This document shows, piece by piece, positions 56,295 to 64,000 of a DNA stretch of 64,000 nucleotides. The position numbers and the translations under genes are program-made. This DNA comes from Labrenzia sp. 011 (GTDB lineage Bacteria > Pseudomonadota > Alphaproteobacteria > Rhizobiales > Stappiaceae), in NCBI RefSeq assembly GCF_003075075.1, contig NZ_QCYM01000013.1, forward strand, positions 1-64,000, in the 5' to 3' direction. Numbering within the stretch: the first letter of the stretch is position 1; every line of letters begins with the position of its first letter. A model generated the notes under the pieces. It saw nothing but the letters and a program-made list of their open reading frames with translations. It was not told the DNA's origin and searched no databases.

Positions 56295-56704
56295 AGATCA
56301 ATATGACGGCGTGCTGCCCTGTATTTGGGCAAATTGCGGAATTTTCACAGATAAACTGTTGTTCTGATTGTGTTTTTCAATTCTGCTATCGCTGTCGACA
56401 TATGCCGTCATCATGTCATTTTCCGGGGGCGGCAGGATCATTTCATGGAAGAGCATCGGCAGATATACGGTGGGTCCGCCGCCTGTTTGCATCATGCCGG
56501 TACATGTCATGCCGACGCGCGAATCTCGCAGCGACCCGAAGCTCTTAGCCGGTGCTGATCGATGCCGGAGAGGCTGTTCCGGCCGGGCAGGGGGAACGCC
56601 CGCAGCCAGGGTCTGCACAGTCGATGGGCAGCCCGGCCCGCCTGGATCCGATCCACAGGAGCCAGGTGCTGACGTCGCCGGTTTGGCCGGAAAAGTCACA
56701 AGAC
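56295..56704. other. Intergenic region upstream of the ATP-grasp operon
   Basis: Over 400 nt without a supported gene. The part up to about 56420 is AT-richer than its surroundings. At 56505, TGTCATGCCGACGCGCGAAT resembles the end of a GTCAT-type palindromic unit like the one before crcB, but its partner end is not clear. Confidence 0.35.
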
Positions 56705-56814
56705 AAGCATGCCGCGTTGAACTGACTTCAGGAAATGGCCCGAAGGCATTTGCGATGCAAACGCTGCCTCGGGTGTCTTCCTGAAGTCATGAATTCGCCT
56801 GAAGGCCGCACGCT
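56705..56814 (-). repeat. 110-nt quasi-palindromic repeat, copy B
   Basis: Inverted relative to copy A. Read on the minus strand it begins AGCGTG on the base after the TAA of the OmpA-like gene. It folds better than copy A: ACTTCAGGAA pairs with TTCCTGAAGT, and within it CCCGAGGCA with TGCCTTCGGG (one bulge) and GTTTGC with GCAAA around a short loop. Lies between two minus-strand genes where a terminator is expected. Confidence 0.8.
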
Positions 56815-57765
56815 TTATTTCATATTCGCTCTGCCGACCGATATAACGGACACATCGCCATATTTGCGCCCGGTCCAGACATGGAGCCCTGTGCCAACTC
56901 CCAGCATGGGAATCGTATAGAGGCCCTTTTTCACGAACCCCTTGTTCTTGGTGATTTCGATCGCCGCATGGCTGAGTTCTTCGTATTTGTCCATGGTGGT
57001 AACAATTTTGTCGATGCCTCTGATGCCTTTCAGGACATCGCCAAGCTTGCCGCCAATAGCAAGATCCAGGTCCCAGTCGGACCATTCGCCCTTCTTGTTG
57101 AATTCGTGTGCTGACTTGACGCCATGGGCCACCACGACGATCGCACCGACGCTGCCGCCAAGTCCGCCGCCAAGCTTCCAGCCCTCAGCCATCAGATCCA
57201 CATAGTCGACAAATCCGCCATCATCCGCGCTGGCGCGGTAAAGGCGCGCATTCCAGTTGTAGCGCCCGAGCGCGACAAGATCACCGGAGTGGCTCTCCCC
57301 GATGCCGACCCACAATGTCGAGGCCGTCCTGGGTTTGGGCTTCATTTTTTTCGGTGTCTTGATGACCTTGGGGTTGGGCGGCGTCGGAATGGCGTGCACG
57401 TAAATCATGACGGCACGAAACTGGCCGTCCTCGACACCGTCTTCCTGCCCCATATCCTCTGCCAGGGATTCTCCGAGACCATCGACCAGATCAAATGGAA
57501 AACTGGATTGCAGGCATTCCTCGAGAAAGATCCTGACAGCCTCCGCCCGCTTCATTGACAGGGCCTTGTTGAAGGAGGCTTTTCCGCTTCTGCTGGAAAG
57601 TCCCACGAGGCTTATGCTGCCATTGCCTTTCAGGAGCGGAACGACGTTCCTCCTGAGCCAGCTCTTGTGTTCCTCCTTGAGGTTTGACTGGCTGACATCA
57701 AAAAACTGCAGGCGGGCGAGCGTGACAGCGCCTTCACAGTGGTCAACCACGAATGTTCCGGGCAT
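56815..57765 (-). CDS. OmpA-like domain protein with an unrecognised C-terminal half
   Basis: 316 residues, no signal peptide. Residues 15-125 look like an OmpA-type peptidoglycan-binding domain (GNGSISLVGLSSRSGKASFN, then KRAEAVRIFLEECL and QFRAVMIYVHAI). A Pro/Lys linker (PPNPKVIKTPKKMKPKP) leads to a second domain, about 150-316, with a glycine-rich segment (GWKLGGGLGGSVGAIVVVA) and no family I recognise. GGAGTAG before the ATG supports the start. Not an outer-membrane protein as it stands; perhaps exported by another route. Confidence 0.75.
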   Translation of the reverse strand: MPGTFVVDHCEGAVTLARLQFFDVSQSNLKEEHKSWLRRNVVPLLKGNGSISLVGLSSRSGKASFNKALSMKRAEAVRIFLEECLQSSFPFDLVDGLGESLAEDMGQEDGVEDGQFRAVMIYVHAIPTPPNPKVIKTPKKMKPKPRTASTLWVGIGESHSGDLVALGRYNWNARLYRASADDGGFVDYVDLMAEGWKLGGGLGGSVGAIVVVAHGVKSAHEFNKKGEWSDWDLDLAIGGKLGDVLKGIRGIDKIVTTMDKYEELSHAAIEITKNKGFVKKGLYTIPMLGVGTGLHVWTGRKYGDVSVISVGRANMK

Positions 57766-58076
57766 GAAGCTACTCCGACATGAACGAGGCCTTTGCCTGA
57801 CCCGATCCTTTCGGGACTCTCAGCCGGCACGGCCTGATGAAATCAATTGGTGCAAATGGAAATTGCATGGTGCGTAATGGAGTGACGCTACGACAGAACT
57901 GACGCAAGGCAAAGCGGATCTTGATCGTGATCTGGATGAAAGCGCCACGAATGTGATGGAGGTCACCTTCGAGTTCTTCCCGGACCGAACGTAGTTTTCC
58001 CATAAGCCCATGTGCTGACTATGTTCTCGTGGGAAGATCGTGCTAGGCGTCAGAAAGCTAGATTTGGGAGTCCCGC
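57766..58076. other. Intergenic region between divergent OmpA-like gene and pccB
   Basis: 311 nt without a gene. It must hold both promoters. TGACTATGTT at 58017 could be a -10 region for pccB but no matching -35 is clear. TTTGGGAG 6 nt before the pccB ATG is its ribosome site. Confidence 0.4.
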
Positions 58077-59609
58077 ATGAAAGAAGTTCTGGCTGAATTG
58101 GAAGAGCGCCGGGCGACGGCACGGCTGGGCGGCGGACAGCGCCGCATTGACGCACAGCATTCCAAAGGGAAGCTGACTGCGCGCGAACGCATTGAAATCC
58201 TGCTGGATGAAGGCTCGTTCGAAGAGTTCGACATGTTCAAGCAGCACCGCTGTACCGACTTCGGCATGGAAGAACAGCATATCCCCGGCGACGGTGTGGT
58301 GACGGGCTGGGGAACGGTCAACGGCCGCACGGTCTATGTGTTTTCCAAGGACTTTACGGTCTTCGGCGGATCGCTCTCCGAAACCCACGCGGAAAAGATC
58401 ACCAAGCTGCAGGACATGGCCCTGCAGAACCGCGCGCCGATCATCGGCCTGTTCGATGCGGGCGGTGCCCGCATCCAGGAGGGGGTCGCGGCGCTGGGCG
58501 GCTATGGCGAAGTGTTTCAGCGCAATGTGCTGGCCTCCGGTGTCATTCCGCAGATATCGCTGATCATGGGGCCGTGCGCGGGCGGTGACGTCTATTCGCC
58601 CGCCATGACCGACTTCATCTTCATGGTGCGGGACACGTCCTACATGTTCGTCACGGGGCCGGATGTGGTGAAGACGGTGACCAACGAGACCGTGACGGCG
58701 GAAGAGCTGGGCGGCGCGTCGGTGCATACGACCAAGTCCTCCATCACGGACGGCGCCTTCGACAATGACGTGGAAGCCCTGCAGGAGATGCGCCGGCTGA
58801 TCGACTTCCTGCCGATGAACAATCTGGCGGATCTGCCGGAACTGACCCATTTCGACGATCCGGAGCGGATGGACATGAGCCTCGATACGCTTATTCCGGA
58901 CAATCCGAACAAGCCCTACGACATGAAGGAGCTTGTCCTGAAGACGGTCGATGAAGGCGACTTCTTCGAAATCCAGGGAAGCTTCGCGAAGAACATGCTC
59001 ACCGGTTTCGGACGGGTGGAAGGCCGCACCGTGGGCATCATCGCCAACCAGCCGATGGTTCTTGCCGGCGTTCTGGATTCGGACGCGAGCCGCAAGGCCG
59101 CCCGGTTCGTGCGGTTCTGCGACTGTTTCGGCATTCCGATCGTCACCTTCGTGGATGTGCCGGGCTTCCTGCCGGGCACCGCTCAGGAGTACGGCGGGCT
59201 CATCAAGCACGGAGCGAAGCTGCTGTTCGCCTATGCGGAGGCAACCGTGCCGAAGATCACGATCATCACCCGCAAGGCCTATGGCGGCGCCTATGACGTG
59301 ATGAGTTCCAAGCACATCCGCGGCGATATCAACTATGCCTGGCCGACCGCGGAAATCGCGGTGATGGGGGCCAAGGGAGCCGTTGAGATCCTGTACCGGT
59401 CTGAACTGGCCGACAAGGACAAGATCGCCAAGCGGACGAAAGACTACGAGGACCGTTTCGCCAATCCCTTCGTGGCCGCCGAGCGCGGTTATATCGATGA
59501 CGTGATTCGGCCGCATTCGACCCGCCGCAGGGTGGCCCGTGCCCTGGCATTGCTGCGCTCGAAGAAGGTGGAAATGCCTTGGAAGAAGCACGACAACATT
59601 CCGCTTTAG
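58077..59609 (+). CDS. pccB: Propionyl-CoA carboxylase beta subunit (carboxyltransferase)
   Basis: Transfers CO2 from carboxybiotin to propionyl-CoA, giving methylmalonyl-CoA. 510 residues, the usual length, with two crotonase-type halves. N-terminal oxyanion segments [20 protein letters not shown] and [21 protein letters not shown]-terminal [17 protein letters not shown] and [15 protein letters not shown]. The Asp in AYDVM sits where propionyl- and acetyl-CoA specificity is set in related enzymes, which supports a propionyl enzyme. Pairs with pccA 1.3 kb downstream. Confidence 0.94.
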   Translation: MKEVLAELEERRATARLGGGQRRIDAQHSKGKLTARERIEILLDEGSFEEFDMFKQHRCTDFGMEEQHIPGDGVVTGWGTVNGRTVYVFSKDFTVFGGSLSETHAEKITKLQDMALQNRAPIIGLFDAGGARIQEGVAALGGYGEVFQRNVLASGVIPQISLIMGPCAGGDVYSPAMTDFIFMVRDTSYMFVTGPDVVKTVTNETVTAEELGGASVHTTKSSITDGAFDNDVEALQEMRRLIDFLPMNNLADLPELTHFDDPERMDMSLDTLIPDNPNKPYDMKELVLKTVDEGDFFEIQGSFAKNMLTGFGRVEGRTVGIIANQPMVLAGVLDSDASRKAARFVRFCDCFGIPIVTFVDVPGFLPGTAQEYGGLIKHGAKLLFAYAEATVPKITIITRKAYGGAYDVMSSKHIRGDINYAWPTAEIAVMGAKGAVEILYRSELADKDKIAKRTKDYEDRFANPFVAAERGYIDDVIRPHSTRRRVARALALLRSKKVEMPWKKHDNIPL

Positions 59610-59612
59610 GCG

Positions 59613-59927
59613 TCAGTCCCAGCGATTGAAGCCGCCGCGCGGAAACAGGGGCTCCTTGCACTCATAGGCAACCGGGCATTTGGGATGGTCGCGCGTCGGA
59701 CCATACTGGACGAAGAGCTGCTGGTTTCGGTCGCAGTAGCTGATGTTCGAGACAAACATCGAATAGGTGTACTGGCCGGTGGTGAACACCACCGCGCCGT
59801 GCTGGCGGACCAGAGACTGGGCCTGGGCGCAGGTCATGGTGCGAAGATCGGGACGTTGCTGTGCGGTGCCCGGCTGACAGGTCCCTGCCAGCGCGAGTGC
59901 GGCGATGAATAGATGGCTTGTGCGCAT
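59613..59927 (-). CDS. Small secreted cysteine-containing protein
   Basis: 104 residues from an ATG preceded by AGGAGAGG. Signal peptide with cleavage likely after TAQ (about residue 23). The mature part holds four cysteines (TCAQAQ, SYCDRN, HPKCPV, YECKEP), suggesting two disulfides. No family recognised. It lies antisense between pccB and pccA, its stop 3 nt from the pccB stop. Confidence 0.75.
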   Translation of the reverse strand: MRTSHLFIAALALAGTCQPGTAQQRPDLRTMTCAQAQSLVRQHGAVVFTTGQYTYSMFVSNISYCDRNQQLFVQYGPTRDHPKCPVAYECKEPLFPRGGFNRWD

Positions 59928-60183
59928 GTTGGCCTCTCCTGGCTCCGGGGGCGGGCCGGAAGGCGACTTCCGGTCAAAGCCTTGCGAAAGTCGGATCCGT
60001 CGGATCGTTCCCCTGATCTGGCAATATGGAGAGTGTGCGGCAGGTGGTGCGGCGAAAATGTGATCGGAACCACATTCTGCCCGTTTTGACCGGTGAAAAG
60101 CGGCCCCTAGCCACTTGCCGGACCGCAATTCCACCGCGCCTTGCCGGCTATCCTGGCCGTTGCTGATCTGGCAGTCCGTCCGT
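59928..60183. other. Gap between two small secreted genes
   Basis: 256 nt; no gene or strong signal seen. GAAGGCGACTTC and GTCGGATCCGTCGGATC are small repeats near 59970 and 59992. Confidence 0.3.
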
Positions 60184-60660
60184 TCAGGACCCGGGGTGTC
60201 TCTTGTCCCAGTCGGTCGGACATACGGGGCCCGGCATGATCTCCCGCGCACCGCGCAGAGAAAAACCGGCATAGCGCTCATCCTGGAACTTGACGGCCAG
60301 CGAGCGAGCGGACCGGAGCTTGTGCCAGACATAATCGAAGCTGTCGGCGCAGGTCGCGCAGCCGCTGGCGATATAGCCCTGCTTGTTGACCGGCAAATCC
60401 AGGATTTCCTGGTCCATGATCAGCTTGACCCGGGTGTCGGGGGGCGGTGTCGAGCCGTCGATCAGGATATGAAGAATCGTTCCATTGACGTTGCGTTCGG
60501 GATGACACCAGACAACGAAATTCGACCCCTGATTATTCGTTGTCCAGTAACGGGTGAACCCGTTGATCTCGCCGCTATTCCACTTTTCCACGGTTGCAGC
60601 TTGCGCCATTCCGGACAGTAAACTGGCTGCCAAAAGAGAAATTGTAGCAATGTTCTTCAT
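60184..60660 (-). CDS. Secreted protein of unknown function
   Basis: 158 residues. Signal peptide MKNIATISLLAASLLSGMAQ with cleavage after AQA. The mature part has four cysteines (VVWCHPE, SGCATC, GPVCPTD), a GILxx-like strand pattern NGTILHILIDGSTPPP and a YVWHKLRSARSLAVKF segment. No family recognised. AAGGAG is 11 nt from the ATG but better spaced for a TTG two codons earlier, which is an alternative start. Confidence 0.75.
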   Translation of the reverse strand: MKNIATISLLAASLLSGMAQAATVEKWNSGEINGFTRYWTTNNQGSNFVVWCHPERNVNGTILHILIDGSTPPPDTRVKLIMDQEILDLPVNKQGYIASGCATCADSFDYVWHKLRSARSLAVKFQDERYAGFSLRGAREIMPGPVCPTDWDKRHPGS

Positions 60661-60882
60661 CTTCAAATAATCTCCTTCGGTATTTATAACTATATATTTA
60701 TTAATAATCAGATAAAAATCGAAGGGGTTTACTCCGTTTCCTGCCGGGTTCGAAGTCGGAAACCTTTGCCGTGCGCGCGTGAACGGCCCTATCCGCATTA
60801 TCACGTCTCGCCCTTTGGATAAGTTGCGCAGCCGGAACCTCCGTCCTACAACTTTGAAAACGCTCCAGCTGGGTGGAAACGC
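60661..60882. other. AT-rich divergent promoter region upstream of pccA
   Basis: 222 nt. From 60676 to 60722 it is strikingly AT-rich (ATAACTATATATTTATTAAT and onward) against a GC-rich background, with TATAAA on the minus strand as a likely -10 for the secreted gene. The pccA side shows no clear promoter; CAGCTGGGTGG lies just before its ATG. Confidence 0.5.
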
Positions 60883-62895
60883 ATGTTCTCGAAAATTCTT
60901 ATCGCCAACCGCGGTGAAATCGCCTGCCGGGTCATCAAGACCGCACGCCGGATGGGTATCAGGACGGTGGCGGTCTATTCCGATGCCGACCGTGACGCGC
61001 TTCATGTCGAGATGGCCGACGAGGCGGTGCATATCGGCCCGGCCGCGGCGGCGGAATCCTATCTCGTGCCTGAGAAGATCATCGCCGCCTGCAAGGAAAC
61101 CGGGGCGGAGGCCGTGCATCCCGGCTACGGTTTCCTGTCCGAGCGGGCCAGTTTCCCGGAGGCTCTCGCCAGGGAGGGGATTGTCTGGATCGGCCCGCAC
61201 CCGCGTGCCATCAAGGCAATGGGCGACAAGATCGAGTCCAAGAAATTCGCCAATGCGGCAAACGTCAGCACGGTTCCCGGCTTTCTCGGGGAGATCGACT
61301 CTCCTGACCATGCGGTCAGGATTGCCGAGGACATCGGCTATCCGGTGATGATCAAGGCCTCCGCCGGTGGTGGCGGCAAGGGCATGCGGATTGCCTGGAA
61401 TGCGGAAGAAACGCGCGATGGCTATGTCCGCTCGAAATCCGAGGCGGCATCCTCTTTCGGCGACGACCGGGTGTTCATCGAAAAATTCATCGAAAATCCC
61501 CGGCACATCGAAATTCAGGTGCTTGGCGACAAACACGGCAACGCGATCTATCTGGGCGAGCGGGAATGTTCGATCCAGCGGCGCAACCAGAAGGTCATCG
61601 AGGAAGCCCCGTCGCCGCTTCTGGACGAGGAGACCCGCCGGAAGATGGGCGAACAGGCCGTGGCCCTGGCCCAGGCCGTCGATTATGACAGCGCCGGGAC
61701 GGTCGAATTCGTTGCCGGACAGGACAAGAGCTTCTTCTTCCTGGAAATGAACACCCGCCTGCAGGTCGAGCACCCGGTCACGGAACTGATAACCGGCGTC
61801 GATCTGGTGGAGCAGATGATCCGCGTGGCCGCCGGGGAAAAGCTCGCCCTGGCGCAGCAGGATGTGAAACTGAACGGCTGGTCCGTTGAAAGCCGCATCT
61901 ATGCGGAGGATCCCTACCGCAGCTTCCTGCCGTCGATCGGCCGTCTTGTGCGTTACCGCCCGCCGGAGGAAATGTCCGGCGACGGCCTGACGATCCGCAA
62001 TGACACCGGCGTTGTCGAGGGATCGGAGATCTCGATGTTCTACGATCCGATGATCGCCAAGCTGGTGACCCATGCGCCGACCCGGGAAGAGGCGGTCGAT
62101 GCCATGAGTTCGGCGCTCGATGCGTTTTACGTGGATGGGATCCAGCACAATGTGCCGTTCCTCACCGCGCTGATGAACCATCCGCGCTGGCGCTCCGGAC
62201 AATTGTCGACCAGTTTCATCGCCGACGAATACCCGGACGGCTTCTTCCCTGCCGTTCCGGATGCGGCCGCCTATTCGGTGCTTGCCGCAGTGGCGCTTTC
62301 CATGGGGGCTCTTGAAAGGGAGCGGCTGGATCATCTTCCCGGGCGCCTGCGGCCGCATTCCGGCGCCCTGCGGGAAGACTGGGTTGTCAAGCTGGACAAG
62401 ACCTATGTGCCGATCCGCCTGGCGGCCGGTTATCCCGGAACGCCGGTCGAACTGGATGTGGCGATCGGCGACGGTCCCGTGACGACGGTGGAAGCCGACT
62501 GGGCGCCGGGCGATCCGCTCTGGTCGGGCAAGGTCGGCGCGCGGCCGGTGACCGTTCAGGTGCGTCCCGTGACCGGCGGGTACCGTCTCGACTGGCAGGG
62601 ATTTTCGGTGGTCGCCAAGGTGATGACGCCGCGCGTTGCGGAGCTGGATCAGCTGATGCCGGAAATGGTTCCGCCGGACACCTCGAAAATGCTGCTTTGC
62701 CCGATGCCGGGCCTTGTGGTCTCCATCGCGGTTTCCGAAGGCCAGGAGGTCAAGGCCGGCGAGCAGCTTGCCGTTGTGGAAGCCATGAAGATGGAAAATG
62801 TGCTGCGGGCCGAACGGGACTGCACCGTCACGGCCATCAAGGCCGAGGCCGGCGACAGTCTGGCCGTGGACGCGGTGATCATGGAGTTTTCCTGA
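60883..62895 (+). CDS. pccA: Propionyl-CoA carboxylase alpha subunit (biotin carboxylase + carrier)
   Basis: Carboxylates its own biotin with ATP and bicarbonate for transfer by PccB. 670 residues. Biotin carboxylase domain from MFSKILIANRGEIACRVIKT to about 450 (ATP-grasp loop KASAGGGGKGMRIAW, catalytic FLEMNTRLQVEHPVTE), a BT-type linker domain (about 500-600) that docks PccB, and the biotinyl domain with AMKME, where K636 carries biotin. The pathway then needs methylmalonyl-CoA epimerase and mutase, not in this window. Confidence 0.94.
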   Translation: MFSKILIANRGEIACRVIKTARRMGIRTVAVYSDADRDALHVEMADEAVHIGPAAAAESYLVPEKIIAACKETGAEAVHPGYGFLSERASFPEALAREGIVWIGPHPRAIKAMGDKIESKKFANAANVSTVPGFLGEIDSPDHAVRIAEDIGYPVMIKASAGGGGKGMRIAWNAEETRDGYVRSKSEAASSFGDDRVFIEKFIENPRHIEIQVLGDKHGNAIYLGERECSIQRRNQKVIEEAPSPLLDEETRRKMGEQAVALAQAVDYDSAGTVEFVAGQDKSFFFLEMNTRLQVEHPVTELITGVDLVEQMIRVAAGEKLALAQQDVKLNGWSVESRIYAEDPYRSFLPSIGRLVRYRPPEEMSGDGLTIRNDTGVVEGSEISMFYDPMIAKLVTHAPTREEAVDAMSSALDAFYVDGIQHNVPFLTALMNHPRWRSGQLSTSFIADEYPDGFFPAVPDAAAYSVLAAVALSMGALERERLDHLPGRLRPHSGALREDWVVKLDKTYVPIRLAAGYPGTPVELDVAIGDGPVTTVEADWAPGDPLWSGKVGARPVTVQVRPVTGGYRLDWQGFSVVAKVMTPRVAELDQLMPEMVPPDTSKMLLCPMPGLVVSIAVSEGQEVKAGEQLAVVEAMKMENVLRAERDCTVTAIKAEAGDSLAVDAVIMEFS

Positions 62896-63031
62896 CCCCT
62901 GCCTTCATTGACAGGCAGACGACGGAAAAGATATGGCAACGGCCTGCAGTTTCCCGCTGCGGGCCGTTCGCGCTGGTCGGATCGTCCTGACGTCGCATCG
63001 GCATGCCCCCGAGCCTTTTCCAGGAGCCATG

Positions 63032-63685
63032 ATGGCGTTCACGACCCTGCTGTTCGATCTGGACGGCACCCTGACCGATCCCTTCGAGGGCATCACCCGT
63101 TCGATCCGCTACGCGCTGGAGAAGATGGGAGCGCCGGTACCTGCAGCCGAAGAGCTGCGCTGGTGCATCGGTCCGCCTCTGCCTGAAAGCTTCCGGGTGT
63201 TGCTGGGGACCGACGATCAATCGCGACTGGCTCAGGCCGTCGCCTTCTACAGGGAACGCTACACGGTCACCGGCCTTTTCGAGAATGCGCTGATCGAGGG
63301 CATTCCGGAAACGCTCGCCCGGCTGACCGCCGCAGGGTATTGCCTGCATGTGTGTACCTCCAAGCCGCATGTCTATGCGCGACGGATCGTCGAGCATTTC
63401 GGACTGATGTCCTATTTCGGCAAGGTGTATGGATCCGAGCTCGACGGTACGCGCTCGGCCAAGTCGGACCTGATTGCCCATATCCTTGAGCAGGAGGCGG
63501 TCGGCGCCGCGCAGGCCGTGATGATCGGCGACCGCAAGCATGACCTGATCGGCGCCAACGCCAACGGCGTCGCCGGTATCGGGGTGTTGTGGGGCTATGG
63601 CAGCCGCGAAGAGCTGGAAATGGAAAACCCGATGCTGATTGTCGAGGAACCTGAAGAGATTTCGCGCCGGCTGATTGCCGGCTGA
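63032..63685 (+). CDS. HAD-family phosphatase (phosphoglycolate phosphatase-like)
   Basis: 217 residues, subfamily IA. Motif I FDLDGTLTD near residue 8, cap domain, motif II CTSKPHVYA, motif IV IGDRKHDLIGAN. Substrate unknown. The frame is open 99 nt upstream, but AGGAG lies 5 nt before the ATG chosen and only 2 nt before the ATG one codon earlier. Follows pccA by 136 nt, possibly in the same transcript. Confidence 0.88.
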   Translation: MAFTTLLFDLDGTLTDPFEGITRSIRYALEKMGAPVPAAEELRWCIGPPLPESFRVLLGTDDQSRLAQAVAFYRERYTVTGLFENALIEGIPETLARLTAAGYCLHVCTSKPHVYARRIVEHFGLMSYFGKVYGSELDGTRSAKSDLIAHILEQEAVGAAQAVMIGDRKHDLIGANANGVAGIGVLWGYGSREELEMENPMLIVEEPEEISRRLIAG

Positions 63686-63734
63686 ACCGATGCGGCCGGA
63701 AATGGCCCCTTGAATTTGGAATTGCATTTCAGCA

Positions 63735-63753
63735 TTTTCAGCGATACTGAAAA
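63735..63753. promoter_or_regulatory. Inverted repeat before the FMN riboswitch
   Basis: TTTTCAG and CTGAAAA, 5 nt apart, lie within the likely promoter region of the riboswitch transcript. Either a small operator or the end of the HAD transcript; there is no T-run. Confidence 0.35.
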
Positions 63754-63766
63754 TATTGTGAGAGCA

Positions 63767-63941
<175 letters not shown>

Positions 63942-64000
63942 TTGGCTGCGGCCCCGGCAACGGGATGGCAGGCGCAGAGTCTTTTGAGACTGTTCTGGAT

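Noticed and set aside
56298-56699. 133-residue minus-strand frame upstream of the ATP-grasp operon
   Set aside because: Low-complexity Pro/Gly/Ser composition, no ribosome site, and its end lies at the likely promoter of the operon.
51988-56814. The two 110-nt repeats as ends of a transposon
   Set aside because: No transposase lies between them, no target-site duplication flanks them, and each repeat is itself a palindrome rather than a one-sided terminal repeat.
60184-62358. 724-residue minus-strand frame
   Set aside because: Only its last 158 residues, from the ATG at 60660 with a signal peptide, are real; the rest is antisense to pccA and crosses the AT-rich gap.

Overview
The window is a chromosomal segment of an alphaproteobacterium. 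The inference is Hyphomicrobiales (Rhizobiales), most likely the Stappia/Labrenzia/Roseibium group. It rests on the order tuf - tRNA-Trp - secE - nusG, on secY - adk - rpsM with no rpmJ or infA between, on an ATP12-type F1-ATPase assembly chaperone, on an Anbu protease operon, and on GC-rich codon use. No genome comparison was possible.

Bases 1-33100 hold the translation and transcription core: tuf, tRNA-Trp, secE, nusG, rplK, rplA, rplJ, rplL, rpoB, rpoC, then a small unknown gene, the str operon (rpsL, rpsG, fusA, second tuf), and the S10, spc and alpha operons from rpsJ to rplQ, all on the + strand. Coding order is ordinary. The interest here lies in the intergenic RNA: an L10-type leader before rplJ, paired hairpins between rplL and rpoB, a promoter and a long folded leader before rpsL, two terminator-like hairpins between adk and rpsM, and three hairpins between rpoA and rplQ.

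Bases 33200-50330 hold mixed housekeeping genes: a chemoreceptor, a Do-family periplasmic protease, rarA, a class III nucleotide cyclase divergent from a patatin-like lipase, three tandem membrane fatty-acid-hydroxylase/sterol-desaturase paralogues, crcB behind a palindromic intergenic element, an RluC-type pseudouridine synthase, two small unknown genes, a DUF2778-type L,D-transpeptidase-like protein, and a HAD hydrolase overlapping ATP12.

Bases 50440-57770 are the most distinctive part. A minus-strand operon encodes a circularly permuted ATP-grasp enzyme, an alpha-E protein, a transglutaminase-like protease and the proteasome-ancestor protease Anbu: a predicted peptide ligation and cleavage system whose substrate is unknown. 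It is bracketed by two inverted copies of a 110-nt quasi-palindromic repeat (80% identical, no gaps). One copy touches the Anbu stop codon. The other touches the stop codon of the next gene, which joins an OmpA-like domain to an unrecognised C-terminal half. mgtE lies beyond.

Bases 58077-64000 hold pccB and pccA (propionyl-CoA carboxylase), separated by two small secreted cysteine-containing proteins on the opposite strand. A HAD phosphatase and a complete FMN riboswitch follow; the riboflavin gene it controls lies beyond the window edge.
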